From the NCBI RefSeq assembly GCF_004137245.1, contig NZ_SDWS01000001.1, positions 124,001 to 188,000 on the forward strand: a DNA stretch of 64,000 bases. The letters are read 5' to 3'. How positions within the stretch are numbered: position 1 is the stretch's first letter; each line of letters starts with the position of its first letter. The notes beneath the pieces were generated by a model, which saw nothing but the letters and a program-made list of their open reading frames with translations, searched no databases and had not been told where the DNA came from. The translations under genes were made by a program, and so were the position numbers. This DNA comes from Nocardioides glacieisoli. GTDB taxonomy: Bacteria > Actinomycetota > Actinomycetes > Propionibacteriales > Nocardioidaceae. Below, piece by piece: positions 48,593 to 58,010 of this stretch.

Positions 48593-49384
48593 GTGAACAC
48601 CTACACCCACGGGCACGCCGAGGCCGTGCTGCGTTCGCACCGCTGGCGCACGGCCGCGAACTCGGCGGCGTACCTCCTGCCCCACCTCCAGGACGGGCAA
48701 CGCCTCCTCGACGTGGGGTCCGGACCCGGGACGATCACCGCGGACCTGGCCCGACGCGTGGCGGAGGTCGTCGCCGTCGAGGTGACGGAGGAGGCGGCCG
48801 ACCTGACCCGCGCCGAGCTCGAGCGGCAGGGGATCACCCACGCGACGGTCGTCGTCGGCGACGTGCACGCGCTCGACCTCGCCGACGACTCCTTCGACGT
48901 CGTCCACGCGCACCAGGTGCTGCAGCACGTCGCCGACCCGGTCGGCGCGCTGCGCGAGATGCTGCGCGTGACGCGCCCCGGGGGCCTCGTCGCCGCGCGC
49001 GACAGCGACTACGGCCACTTCTCGTGGCACCCCGCCCCGGCGGGCCTCGACCGCTGGCTCGAGCTGTACGACGCCGCAGCGCGCGCTAACGGCGGCGAGC
49101 CGCACGCCGGGCGGATGCTCCTCGCATGGGCGCACGCCGCCGGTGCCACCGACGTCGTGGCGGGCTCCTCGACGTGGTGCTTCGCCGACGCGGAGGACCG
49201 CGCGTGGTGGGGGAGCCTGTGGGCGGACCGGCTCACCTCGACCGCGCTGGCGCGCCAGCTGGTCGACGAGGGCCGGGCGACGCCCGACGAACTGCATGAC
49301 ATCGCAGCTGCGTGGCGCGGCTGGGCCGCGCACCCGGACGGCTGGTTCTCCGTGCTCCACGGAGAGGTGCTCGTCCGGGCCTGA
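48593..49384 (+). CDS. Class I SAM-dependent methyltransferase
   Basis: 263 residues. SAM-binding motif I LLDVGSGPGTITADLA, acidic loop VVAVEVTEEA, motif II-like GDVHALDLADDSFDVVHAHQVLQHVADP, RPGGLVAARD. UbiE/MenG-like fold, substrate unknown. GTG start with no clear ribosome binding site, 37 bp after ilvC. Confidence 0.87.
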   Translation: MNTYTHGHAEAVLRSHRWRTAANSAAYLLPHLQDGQRLLDVGSGPGTITADLARRVAEVVAVEVTEEAADLTRAELERQGITHATVVVGDVHALDLADDSFDVVHAHQVLQHVADPVGALREMLRVTRPGGLVAARDSDYGHFSWHPAPAGLDRWLELYDAAARANGGEPHAGRMLLAWAHAAGATDVVAGSSTWCFADAEDRAWWGSLWADRLTSTALARQLVDEGRATPDELHDIAAAWRGWAAHPDGWFSVLHGEVLVRA

Positions 49385-49455
49385 TCGTCTCGAGCCCCTC
49401 CGGGGGAGCACGTCGGCCAGTCGCTGTTCGCCTGACCGGCGTCCGGCCGGGGTGG

Positions 49456-49461
49456 CACGAT
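49456..49461 (+). promoter_or_regulatory. -10-like CACGAT
   Basis: CACGAT ends seven bases before ATG 49469, supporting that start as leaderless. Confidence 0.4.
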
Positions 49462-49468
49462 GCGCCCC

Positions 49469-50644
49469 ATGCCGGTCCTGTCAGTCGTCTACCCCTGGCC
49501 GGCAGTGATGTGGGCCGACCGGCCCACTGACGACGATCCTGTTGCCGACGTCGCGATCCGTGCACTCCGCTCGGTGGCCGCGCTCTACAGCGAGGCGCTC
49601 GTCGAGGTGGCGATCCCGCACCGCACCCAGGAGCTCCGGCTGTTCACGGTCCACCATCCCGACCGCGAGGACGTCGAGGGTGCCGCGAACGTCGACCCGC
49701 TCTCGGAGGGCTGGGAGACCGGTTTCGTCATGGTCCCGACGGCGTTTGTCGACCACACGCCCCGAGCGCGCGCGGAGGTCCTGCTCGCGGCGGTGCACGG
49801 AATCGTCAGCAGGCTCGGACTCGCCCGAGGGTGGGACGCCTCGCACCTCGAGCGCTGCCGCCGGCACGTCGTGGACCGTGCCTACGAGTACCGCTGGTCG
49901 TCGCCGCCCAAGCGCTCACCGGACCGTCGTCACGCGGCGCGGGTGGATTTCCGGCTGACGTCCGACGGCTACGGACGGGCGCGCCTCGTCGTCGTGCGCA
50001 CCGAGGACGGTGTCGAGGTCGCCGCCACCGGGGAGGCGCTCGCCTACTGCACGCGAGAAGGTTTCGTCCGTGCTGCGAAGTCGCTGAGGTGGCACGGCAA
50101 GGACCACGTCTCGCTGGTGCCGTACGACGCCGTGCCGGCCGTCCGCGGCGGCGAGCTGACGCTGACCAGACCCGGTGACGCGTGGAGCGGCACGGCGGTC
50201 GACCACTTGAGCGTCCGGCCCGTGCCCGACGGCGACCCCGGCCTGCCCGCGCTGGAGGTGTCCGTCGTGGGCCGCGGCGCAACGGCCGACGAGGACCCTC
50301 CCCGCATCGACTTCGTCGGTGGCGGACCGATCCAGACCCCGGCCATCAGCCAGTTCCACGACGTGTTCCGCGAGGAGATGGCCCTGCTCCAGTCACCCGC
50401 GGGGCAGTCGTGGTGGGCCGGCTCCGGCCTGCAGCGGCTCGACGTGCAGGTCGGCTACCAGGCCGCACGCACGGGCGTGCGCGGACGCGTCACCGGGTCG
50501 AGGCTCGGGATCTTCGTCGACGTGTCCGACGACTCGCTCGTTGAGGGTGACCACGAGTCCCTCGCGCGGGAGCTCGCCGACACGGTCGTGGATCTCGCCC
50601 GACGTCGTACGGGACTCGGACCCCACCCGGAGCTGGACCGGTGA
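49469..50644 (+). CDS. Protein of unknown function
   Basis: 391 residues, soluble, no signal peptide or membrane segment. It begins PVLSVVYPWPAVMW and has a Trp/Arg-rich middle (CRRHVVDRAYEYRWSSPPKRSPDRRH), followed by beta-rich stretches (ARLVVVRTEDGVEVAATG). No motif I recognise. ATG 49469 chosen over 49460 by promoter distance. Codon use matches the neighbours, so it is a genuine resident gene. Confidence 0.75.
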   Translation: MPVLSVVYPWPAVMWADRPTDDDPVADVAIRALRSVAALYSEALVEVAIPHRTQELRLFTVHHPDREDVEGAANVDPLSEGWETGFVMVPTAFVDHTPRARAEVLLAAVHGIVSRLGLARGWDASHLERCRRHVVDRAYEYRWSSPPKRSPDRRHAARVDFRLTSDGYGRARLVVVRTEDGVEVAATGEALAYCTREGFVRAAKSLRWHGKDHVSLVPYDAVPAVRGGELTLTRPGDAWSGTAVDHLSVRPVPDGDPGLPALEVSVVGRGATADEDPPRIDFVGGGPIQTPAISQFHDVFREEMALLQSPAGQSWWAGSGLQRLDVQVGYQAARTGVRGRVTGSRLGIFVDVSDDSLVEGDHESLARELADTVVDLARRRTGLGPHPELDR

Positions 50645-50716
50645 CACGGCGCCGCGGTTGAGCCCACCACCCCACCGGTGCTGGCACGCGGCCCGCCGGT
50701 GCGCGACCATTCAGTC

Positions 50717-52195
50717 ATGAGCACCACCACCACGGGCCTCGGGCTGGAACGAACCCGGCGCCTCGGAGTCGAGACCACGGGCATCGAGATCATCGAGGAG
50801 TCCGAGCGCACCGCTCGGCCGCAGGACCTGTTCTGGCCGTGGTTCGCCGCCAACGTGTCGGTGTTCGGACTGAGCTATGCCTCGTTCGTCCTCTACTTCG
50901 GCATCTCGTTCTGGCAGGGCGTGCTGGTCTCCGTCATTGGGATCGTCGTGTCGTTCCTGCTGTGCGGCGTCATCGCGATCGCCGGCAAGCGGGGCTCGGC
51001 GCCGACGATGATCCTCAGCCGCGCGGCGTTCGGGGTGAACGGCCAGAAGGTGCCGGGCGTGATCTCGTGGCTGGTCTCGATCGGCTGGGAGACGTTCCTC
51101 GCGATCCTCGCCGTGCTCGCCACCTCGACGATCTTCACGCGTCTCGGGTGGGGTGGCGGCGACGGCACCAAGGTGGTCGCGGCGGTCGTCGTCGCGGCGC
51201 TGATCGTCTCCGCGAGCGTGGCCGGCTACCACATCATCATGCGGATGCAGTCCGTGCTGACCTGGATCACCGGGATCGTCACGGTGCTCTACATGGCGCT
51301 CACGATTGACGACATCAACTGGTCGGCAGTGCAGGACATCCCGGCCGGCTCGACCCAGGCAGTCATCGGCGCGCTCGTGATGGTGATGACCGGGTTCGGC
51401 CTCGGCTGGATCAACATCGCCGCCGACTGGTCCCGCTACCAGAAGCGCACCGCGTCCGGCCCGTCGATCGTCGCCTGGAACACCTTCGGCGGCGCGCTCG
51501 CCCCCGTCGTGCTCGTGCTCTTCGGCCTCGCGCTCGCCGGCTCGTCGACGGAGATCCTCGACGGGGTGGCGGGCGACCCGATCGGCACGCTGGCCACCCT
51601 GCTCCCGACCTGGTTCCTCGTGCCGTTCCTGCTGGCCGCGATCCTCTCGCTCGTGAGTGGCGCGGTGCTCGGCATCTACTCCTCGGGGCTCACCCTGCTC
51701 TCGCTCGGGGTCAAGCTGAAGCGCCCCCAGGCGGCCGCGGTGGACGGCGTCCTCCTGACGCTCGGCACGTTCTACGTCGTGTTCGTGGCTCAGGACTTCG
51801 CCGGACCGTTCCAGAGCTTCCTGATCACGCTCGGCGTCCCGCTCGCCGCTTGGGCCGGCGTCATGATCGCCGACCTGGCGCTGCGCAAGCGCGACTACGA
51901 CGACGAGGCCCTCTTCGACCCGGCGGGCCGCTACGGCTCCTTCGACTGGGCAGCCATCGGCACCATGGTGGTCGCCTCGCTCGTCGGCTGGGGACTCGTG
52001 ATCAACACCTTCTCCGACGACGCCTCGTGGAACAACTGGCAGGGCTACCTCCTCGGCCCGCTCGGCCTCGGCGGTCGCGACGGGGCGTGGGCGTTCGCCA
52101 ACCTCGGTGTGCTCTTCGCCCTCCTCATCGGCCTCGTCGGCGGCTACCTCCTGCGGCGCTCCACGGTGCAGCGCCAGGAGTCCGGAACAGCCTGA
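50717..52195 (+). CDS. NCS1 family purine/cytosine permease
   Basis: 492 residues, about 12 helices, LeuT-like fold. The N-terminal motif IEIIEESERTARPQDLFWPWFAANVSVFGLSYA is the NCS1 signature; SAPTMILSRAAFGVNGQKVPG and GFGLGWINIAADWSRYQKR follow. Substrate likely a nucleobase or related heterocycle (cytosine, purine, allantoin), undecided. ATG 50717 lies six bases after GACCAT. Confidence 0.9.
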   Translation: MSTTTTGLGLERTRRLGVETTGIEIIEESERTARPQDLFWPWFAANVSVFGLSYASFVLYFGISFWQGVLVSVIGIVVSFLLCGVIAIAGKRGSAPTMILSRAAFGVNGQKVPGVISWLVSIGWETFLAILAVLATSTIFTRLGWGGGDGTKVVAAVVVAALIVSASVAGYHIIMRMQSVLTWITGIVTVLYMALTIDDINWSAVQDIPAGSTQAVIGALVMVMTGFGLGWINIAADWSRYQKRTASGPSIVAWNTFGGALAPVVLVLFGLALAGSSTEILDGVAGDPIGTLATLLPTWFLVPFLLAAILSLVSGAVLGIYSSGLTLLSLGVKLKRPQAAAVDGVLLTLGTFYVVFVAQDFAGPFQSFLITLGVPLAAWAGVMIADLALRKRDYDDEALFDPAGRYGSFDWAAIGTMVVASLVGWGLVINTFSDDASWNNWQGYLLGPLGLGGRDGAWAFANLGVLFALLIGLVGGYLLRRSTVQRQESGTA

Positions 52196-52218
52196 CCCCT
52201 CGCGGTGTTGGGACCGTC

Positions 52219-52926
52219 GTGAAGATCGAGATCTGGTCCGACGTCGTCTGTCCCTGGTGCTACATCGGCAAGCGCCGCATCGAGGACGCGCTGGCCGAGT
52301 TCGGCCACGCCGACGAGGTGGAGGTGCACTGGCGCTCCTACGAGCTCGACCCCGGAGCGCCCACCGAGCCGACGCAGAGCACGTCGGTGATGCTGGCGAA
52401 GAAGTACGGCCAGTCACCCGAGGGCGCGAAGCAGATGCAGGATCGCGTCGAGGCCGTCGCCGCGGAGGAGGGCCTCGTCTACCGGCTCTCCGAGACGCTC
52501 CACCTCAACACCGTCGACGCGCACCGGCTGATCCACCTCGCCCACGCCGAGGGCGGCACCGACCTCCAGGGCCGCGTGAAGGAGGCGCTGCTCGAGGCGT
52601 ACTTCACCCGGGCCCGCAACGTCGCCGACCACGCCGTGCTGCGCGAGGTCGCGATCGACGCCGGCCTCGACGGCGTACGCGTCGACGAGGTGCTCGCGTC
52701 CCGCGAGTTCGAGGCCGAGATGCGTGCCGACGTCGAGCAGGCGCAGGCCTACGGCGCCACCGGCGTCCCCTTCTTCGTGATCGACGAGAAGTACGGCGTC
52801 TCCGGCGCGCAGCCCACGGAGGTCTTCACCCAGGTGCTGGAGCGGGCCTGGTCGGAGTCGCGCCCTGCACTCGCGATGGTCGACGCCGACGGCGAGGCCT
52901 GCGGCCCCGACGGCTGCGCCATCTGA
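52219..52926 (+). CDS. DsbA-like (FrnE-type) dithiol oxidoreductase
   Basis: 235 residues, no signal peptide. Thioredoxin-fold DsbA family: WSDVVCPWCYIGKRRIEDAL with CPWC at residues 11-14, and cis-Pro in TGVPFFVIDEKYGVSGAQ. Cytoplasmic FrnE-like members act as isomerases or in redox defence. GTG 52219 with GGGA upstream. Confidence 0.9.
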   Translation: MKIEIWSDVVCPWCYIGKRRIEDALAEFGHADEVEVHWRSYELDPGAPTEPTQSTSVMLAKKYGQSPEGAKQMQDRVEAVAAEEGLVYRLSETLHLNTVDAHRLIHLAHAEGGTDLQGRVKEALLEAYFTRARNVADHAVLREVAIDAGLDGVRVDEVLASREFEAEMRADVEQAQAYGATGVPFFVIDEKYGVSGAQPTEVFTQVLERAWSESRPALAMVDADGEACGPDGCAI

Positions 52927-52936
52927 CGCAGCGGAC

Positions 52937-53512
52937 CTAGGGCTGCGACTTCGTGCCGGTCGCGGCCTTCTCGGCGGTCGTCTCGACACGTACGGCCCGG
53001 GTCTCGGGCCGCTTGGCCAGCACGATCCACGTGAGGATCAGCTTCCGGGCCGACGCCGACCACGACTCCCAGTGCGCGCGCGACCCGGGATGGCGGTCGA
53101 ACGCAGCGGCGAGGTCGTCAGGCACGACGAGGTCCTCGACGTCGTCCATCAGGGTCCACATGCCGGTCTCCTTGGCCTGCGCGATCGCCGCGGCACCGGC
53201 GACCTCCATCAGGCCGGCCTCCTCGAGGCGGGCGACGCGACCCTTGTTGATCCGGGTCCACATGCTGCCCGCGCGTCGGGGCGCGAACCACTGCATCGAC
53301 CGGAGGTCGTCGACGGGCTTCACCGTCGAGTCGACCCAGCCGTAGCGCAGCGCCTCGAGCACCGCCTCCTCGTAGGAGAAGGGTCGCTCAACTGCCTTGC
53401 GCGGCGAGACCAGCCACACGCCCGTGGGCTGCTCGTGGTGCTCGTGGAGCCAGTCGCTCCACCCCTCGATCGTGCCCGGCTCGAGCCGCTCCGCCTCGTC
53501 CATCGCGCCCAT
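52937..53512 (-). CDS. YdeI/OmpD-associated family protein
   Basis: 191 residues. GVWLVSPRKAVERPFSYEEAVLEALRYGWVDSTVKPVD and WFAPRRAGSMWTRINKGRVARLEEAGLM are the core of the YdeI family (linked to peptide resistance in enterobacteria, function otherwise unclear). Lysine/Ala-rich C-terminal tail. ATG 53512 lies six bases after TAGCCT. Confidence 0.85.
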   Translation of the reverse strand: MGAMDEAERLEPGTIEGWSDWLHEHHEQPTGVWLVSPRKAVERPFSYEEAVLEALRYGWVDSTVKPVDDLRSMQWFAPRRAGSMWTRINKGRVARLEEAGLMEVAGAAAIAQAKETGMWTLMDDVEDLVVPDDLAAAFDRHPGSRAHWESWSASARKLILTWIVLAKRPETRAVRVETTAEKAATGTKSQP

Positions 53513-53518
53513 GGCCTC

Positions 53519-53524
53519 AGGCTA
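53519..53524 (-). promoter_or_regulatory. -10 element TAGCCT, leaderless start
   Basis: On the minus strand TAGCCT ends six bases before ATG 53512. Confidence 0.6.
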
Positions 53525-53589
53525 GGGCCCGCCCCCGACACCCGCCTCCCGCTACCTGGGACGGGTTCGAAGCCGTACGGACCCGCGGG

Positions 53590-53595
53590 TAGGGT
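53590..53595 (+). promoter_or_regulatory. -10 element TAGGGT for serA
   Basis: TAGGGT would start transcription near 53602, giving serA a leader of about 54 nt with GAGGA. Confidence 0.4.
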
Positions 53596-53655
53596 GGGTC
53601 GGGCACAGCGTCGTGCAGTCCCGGACCACCCTTGAGCTTTCGCGAGGACCCCGCT

Positions 53656-55263
53656 GTGAACGCACCGCTTGACACACACGTACGGCCAGTCGTACTCATC
53701 GCCGAAGAGCTGAGCCCCGCCACGATCGAGGCGCTCGGACCCGACTTCGAGATCCGCCACTGCGACGGCGCCGACCGCGCCGCGCTGCTCCCGGCGATCG
53801 CCGACGTGGACGCGATCCTGGTCCGCTCCGCGACCAAGGTGGACGCCGAGGCGCTCGCCGCCGCGCAGCGGCTCAAGGTCGTCGCCCGCGCCGGGGTCGG
53901 CCTCGACAACGTCGACGTCAAGGCCGCGACCCAGGCCGGCGTCATGGTCGTGAACGCACCGACCTCCAACATCGTCAGCGCCGCCGAGCTCGCCGTCGCG
54001 CTCATGCTCGCGGCCGCCCGCCACATCAGCCCCGCCCACGCGGCGCTGCGCAACGGGGAGTGGAAGCGCTCGAAGTACACCGGCATCGAGCTCTACGAGA
54101 AGACCGTCGGCATCGTCGGCCTCGGCCGCATCGGCGTCCTCGTGGCCCAGCGGCTGAGCGCGTTCGGCATGAAGGTCATCGCCTACGACCCCTACGTCCA
54201 GGCCGGCCGCGCCGCGCAGATGGGCGTGCGCCTCGTCGACCTCGACACGCTGCTCGAGGAGTCCGACTTCATGAGCGTCCACCTGCCCAAGACCGCCGAG
54301 ACGGTGGGCCTGATCGGCGCCGACCAGCTCGCCGCCGCCAAGCAGAGCCTGGTCCTCGTCAACGCCGCCCGCGGCGGCATCGTCGACGAGGCCGCCCTCT
54401 TCGACGCGCTCAAGACCGGGCAGATCGCCGCAGCCGGCCTCGACGTGTTCGCCAGCGAGCCGTGCACCGACAGCCCGCTCTTCGAGCTCGACAACGTCGT
54501 CGCCACGCCCCACCTCGGCGCCTCGACCGACGAGGCGCAGGAGAAGGCCGGCATCGCCGTCGCGCGCTCGGTGCGCCTCGCGCTCAGCGGCGAGCTCGTG
54601 CCCGACGCGGTCAACGTGCAGGGCGGCGTCATCGCGGAGGACGTACGTCCCGGCATCCCGCTCACCGAGAAGCTCGGCCGCGTCTTCACCGCGCTCGCCG
54701 GCGAGGTCGCCCAGCAGCTCGACGTCGAGGTGCGTGGCGAGATCACGGAGTACGACGTCAAGGTGCTCGAGCTGGCCGCGCTGAAGGGCGTCTTCGCCGA
54801 CGTCGTGGAGGAGCAGGTGTCCTATGTCAACGCGCCGCTGCTCGCGGCCGAGCGCGGCACCGAGGTGCGCCTGGTCACCGACGCCGAGAGTCCTGACCAC
54901 CGCAACCTGATCACCCTGCGCGGCACGCTCGCCGACGGCACCCAGGTCTCGGTGAGCGGCACCCTCGTGGGCCTGGCGCAGAAGGAGCGGCTCGTCGAGG
55001 TCAACGGCTTCGACGTCGACATCGAGCCAACGACGCACCTCGCCTTCATCACCTACGAGGACCGGCCGGGCATGGTCGGCACGGTCGGCGGGATCCTCGG
55101 CGACGCCGCGGTCAACATCGCCGGCATGCAGGTCTCGCGCCAGGACATGGGCGGCGCAGCGCTGGTCGCGCTGAGCGTGGACTCGGCGATCCCGGCCGAG
55201 ACGCTTGCACAGATCGAGGCGGCCATGGCGGCCGTGTCGGTGCGGGCGGTCGACCTGTCCTGA
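53656..55263 (+). CDS. serA: D-3-phosphoglycerate dehydrogenase (long form)
   Basis: First enzyme of serine synthesis. 535 residues: NAD domain with VGIVGLGRIGVLVAQRL, catalytic ARGGIVDEAAL (Arg), Glu in the following loop and PHLGASTDEAQ (His), then the intervening ASB domain (about 320-450) and a C-terminal ACT domain (EDRPGMVGTVGGILGDAAVNIAGMQVSRQ) for serine control, as in mycobacterial SerA. GTG 53656 with GAGGA seven bases upstream; a TTG 24 bp earlier is less likely. Confidence 0.95.
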   Translation: MNAPLDTHVRPVVLIAEELSPATIEALGPDFEIRHCDGADRAALLPAIADVDAILVRSATKVDAEALAAAQRLKVVARAGVGLDNVDVKAATQAGVMVVNAPTSNIVSAAELAVALMLAAARHISPAHAALRNGEWKRSKYTGIELYEKTVGIVGLGRIGVLVAQRLSAFGMKVIAYDPYVQAGRAAQMGVRLVDLDTLLEESDFMSVHLPKTAETVGLIGADQLAAAKQSLVLVNAARGGIVDEAALFDALKTGQIAAAGLDVFASEPCTDSPLFELDNVVATPHLGASTDEAQEKAGIAVARSVRLALSGELVPDAVNVQGGVIAEDVRPGIPLTEKLGRVFTALAGEVAQQLDVEVRGEITEYDVKVLELAALKGVFADVVEEQVSYVNAPLLAAERGTEVRLVTDAESPDHRNLITLRGTLADGTQVSVSGTLVGLAQKERLVEVNGFDVDIEPTTHLAFITYEDRPGMVGTVGGILGDAAVNIAGMQVSRQDMGGAALVALSVDSAIPAETLAQIEAAMAAVSVRAVDLS

Positions 55264-55306
55264 CCTCCACCCGGGCGGAGGTAAAGGAATCACGTTTCGG
55301 TAACGA

Positions 55307-55326
55307 CCGGGCAAAAACCCGGCGTC
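55307..55326 (+). terminator. Hairpin after serA
   Basis: CCGGG (55307-55311) and CCCGG (55318-55322) around CAAAAA, extended by GAC/GTC with one bulge. Probably ends serA transcripts or forms part of the protease leader. Confidence 0.4.
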
Positions 55327-55431
55327 GGTCTTCCTTGTGACCCGGTTCACGACGCACGGTACGGGTCGGATCTCCGCATCGGGCGGAGGTCGTCAGATCA
55401 GGGATGTCCCGGGCGACGATCTCGACCAGGC

Positions 55432-55455
55432 TGTCCCTGCCTGCATGGAGGGACA
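55432..55455 (+). promoter_or_regulatory. Hairpin hiding the protease ribosome binding site
   Basis: TGTCCCT (55432-55438) pairs perfectly with AGGGACA (55449-55455). The 3' arm is the GGAGGGAC ribosome binding site of the TTG start at 55463. An upstream AGGGATG (55400-55406) could pair with the 5' arm instead and free the site, so the leader may switch between two folds. Confidence 0.5.
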
Positions 55456-55462
55456 CACCCCG

Positions 55463-57982
55463 TTGAGAAATCTCTCTCGCCACAACAGGCGGGCGGCCGC
55501 CATCGTCGCGTCCGCCGGCCTCGTTGCCGCCGGGCTCCTCGTGAGCTCGCCCACCAGCGCCAACCCCGGGGTCACCGCCCCCGAGGACGCGCCCTCGGCC
55601 GACCGCCCGCAAGGCGGCCACGAGCCGAAGCACCCGCTCAAGATCAAGGAGAAGCGCGACGCCCAGAAGGCGGCCGCGCTCGAGCGCATCGCCGCGGGCA
55701 AGGCACCCTTCAAGGCCTCGGCCAAGGGCGCGAACCAGGAGGTGCCCCTCGAGCTCGAGGGCACCGACAAGATCTTCGTGGTGCTCGCCGAGTTCGGCGA
55801 CACGCGCTACGAAGGGGCCGGCAGCGACGAGTGCGGCCCCGGCTGCTTCACGGACACGCCTCCGTTCACGCTCCCCAACCCCAAGCCGACGACGTTCGAC
55901 GGCCCCCTGCACAACGAGATCCCGAAGCCGGACCGCGCGACGGACAACTCGACGATCTGGCAGCCGAACTTCGACCGGGCGCACTACGAGGACATGTACT
56001 TCAACCGGATGAAGGAGTACTACGAGACCCAGTCCTCGGGTCGCTACTCCATCGACGGTGACGTCACCGAGTGGGTGAAGGTCCCCTACAACCAGGCGCT
56101 CTACGGTCGCGGCTTCTGCGGCAACCCGCCCGGCGCCGCGGTGACCACCTGTGCGTCGACCAAGGCCCTCGTCCGTGACGCGATGGCCGTCTGGGTGGAC
56201 AACCAGCTCAAGTCCGGCCAGACGATGCCCGAGATCGTGGAGTACCTCAAGACGTTCGACGTCCAGGACCGCTACGACAGCAACGGCAACGGCAACTACA
56301 ACGAGCCCGACGGCTTCATCGACCACTTCCAGATCGTCCACGCGGGCGGCGACGAGGCGGCCGGCGACCCGATCTACGGCTCGGACGCCATCTGGAGCCA
56401 CCGCTGGTACTCCAACCTTCAGAAGGACGGCCCCGGCGGCCTCACGGGCGTCAACATCGGCTCCAACGGTGGCGCGTACGGCCTCGGTGAGACCGCGGCC
56501 AACCCGGTGCCCAACAACCCGACCGGCATCTGGGTCGGTGACTACACGATCCAGCCCGAGAACGGCGGCCTCGGCGTCTTCGCCCACGAGTACGCCCACG
56601 ACCTGGGCCTGCCCGACCTCTACGACACCTCCGGCAACACCGGTGGCGCGGAGAACAGCACCGCCTTCTGGACCCTGATGTCGTCCGGCTCCAACATCGG
56701 CGACGGTGGCGACACCATCGGCGACGCGCCGACCGACATGGGTGCGTGGGAGCTGTTCCAGCTCGGCTGGCTCGACGCCCAGGGCGACCAGGGCCCCTTC
56801 TACGAGGTCGTCCGACCCGGTGAGAAGTCGACGGTCCGCCTCGGCAAGAACGTCCCCGCGACCAACAAGGCCAAGCAGGCGATCATCGCCACGCTCCCCG
56901 ACAAGGAGGTCCCGCTCGAGCTCGGCGCTCCGGCTCCGGACGGTGGGACGAAGTACTTCTGGTCGGACCAGGGTGACAACCTCAACAACACGATGACCAA
57001 GACGGGCATCACCGGCACCGACCTGACGGCCAGTGTCAGGTACGACATCGAGGAGGACTGGGACTACGCGTTCCTCGAGGCCTCCACCGATGGCGGAACG
57101 ACGTGGACGCCGGTGACCACCAACCTGTCCGACACCTCCGGTGACCAGAGCGGTTTCAACACGAGCCTTACCGGCATCACCGGGACCACGGCCACGTGGT
57201 CCAGCCTCACGGCGACGCTCCCGGCGGGCACCAACGCGGTCCGTTTCCGCTACCAGACCGATGGGGCGTTCGTGCTGAGCGGCTTCCAGGTCGACAACAT
57301 CAACGTCGGTGGCACCGTGATCGGCACCGCGGAGAACGAGAACGAGGGCTGGACCTTCGACGGGTTCCGCACCACGACGGGCTCCGAGATCCAGGAGTTC
57401 TTCAACGCCTACATCGCCGAGAACCGTCAGTACGACGGCTACGACACCTCGCTGGCGTCGGCGTACAACTTCTCGTTCCCCGTCACCAAGCCGGACCTGG
57501 TGGAGACCTACCCCTACCAGAACGGCATGCTGATCAACTACTGGGACTCCTCGCAGGCCGACAACAACGTGGGTGACCACCCGGGCGAGGGCCTCATCCT
57601 CCCCGTGGACGCCAACCCGCAGTTCGGCCACTGGTCGGACAAGACCTTGCTGCGTCCGCGGATCCTGTCCTACGACTCGACGTTCTCGCTCGAGCGGACT
57701 GACGCGATCACGCTGAAGCGTGAGGTGGACATCAACAAGGACGGCAAGATCACCGGCGCGGAGCTGGAGTCCGCCAGCATCGCGAGCAAGCCGGCGAACC
57801 CGTTGTTCGACGACACCAGGACCTACTGGTTCAACTCGGACGAGCACGGCGCCACGGGCTCGCACCCGGGTCGCTACCAGCCCGGCTGGTACAGCGTGGA
57901 CGTGCCGAAGACGGGCACCACGCTCCGGGTGACCGCCAATACCGGTGACGCGCTGGTCGTCAAGGTGGGTCCGAAGAAGTAG
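55463..57982 (+). CDS. Immune inhibitor A-like secreted metalloprotease (M6)
   Basis: About 839 residues with a Sec signal peptide (RHNRRAAAIVASAGLVAAGLLVSSPTSA). Zinc motif HEYAHDLGLPD with first His 375. The M6 catalytic domain runs roughly 95-480; further modules resemble the beta-sandwich and repeat units of InhA proteins (TSVRYDIEEDWDYAFLEASTDGGTTW; FRYQTDGAFVLSGFQVDNI). An EF-hand-like DINKDGKITGAEL near residue 755 may bind calcium. Start TTG 55463 has the best ribosome binding site; ATG 55445 (six residues longer) lacks one and sits in the hairpin loop. Confidence 0.85.
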   Translation: MRNLSRHNRRAAAIVASAGLVAAGLLVSSPTSANPGVTAPEDAPSADRPQGGHEPKHPLKIKEKRDAQKAAALERIAAGKAPFKASAKGANQEVPLELEGTDKIFVVLAEFGDTRYEGAGSDECGPGCFTDTPPFTLPNPKPTTFDGPLHNEIPKPDRATDNSTIWQPNFDRAHYEDMYFNRMKEYYETQSSGRYSIDGDVTEWVKVPYNQALYGRGFCGNPPGAAVTTCASTKALVRDAMAVWVDNQLKSGQTMPEIVEYLKTFDVQDRYDSNGNGNYNEPDGFIDHFQIVHAGGDEAAGDPIYGSDAIWSHRWYSNLQKDGPGGLTGVNIGSNGGAYGLGETAANPVPNNPTGIWVGDYTIQPENGGLGVFAHEYAHDLGLPDLYDTSGNTGGAENSTAFWTLMSSGSNIGDGGDTIGDAPTDMGAWELFQLGWLDAQGDQGPFYEVVRPGEKSTVRLGKNVPATNKAKQAIIATLPDKEVPLELGAPAPDGGTKYFWSDQGDNLNNTMTKTGITGTDLTASVRYDIEEDWDYAFLEASTDGGTTWTPVTTNLSDTSGDQSGFNTSLTGITGTTATWSSLTATLPAGTNAVRFRYQTDGAFVLSGFQVDNINVGGTVIGTAENENEGWTFDGFRTTTGSEIQEFFNAYIAENRQYDGYDTSLASAYNFSFPVTKPDLVETYPYQNGMLINYWDSSQADNNVGDHPGEGLILPVDANPQFGHWSDKTLLRPRILSYDSTFSLERTDAITLKREVDINKDGKITGAELESASIASKPANPLFDDTRTYWFNSDEHGATGSHPGRYQPGWYSVDVPKTGTTLRVTANTGDALVVKVGPKK

Positions 57983-58010
57983 CACGCACGACCGGTCGCC
58001 CGGTGAACGG

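Noticed and set aside
53555-53590. GGTTCGAAGCC resembling a tRNA T-loop
   Set aside because: No acceptor, D or anticodon stems can be built around it.
55261-55462. c-di-AMP (ydaO/yuaA) riboswitch upstream of the M6 protease
   Set aside because: The leader is long and structured, but the conserved blocks of that family are not present.
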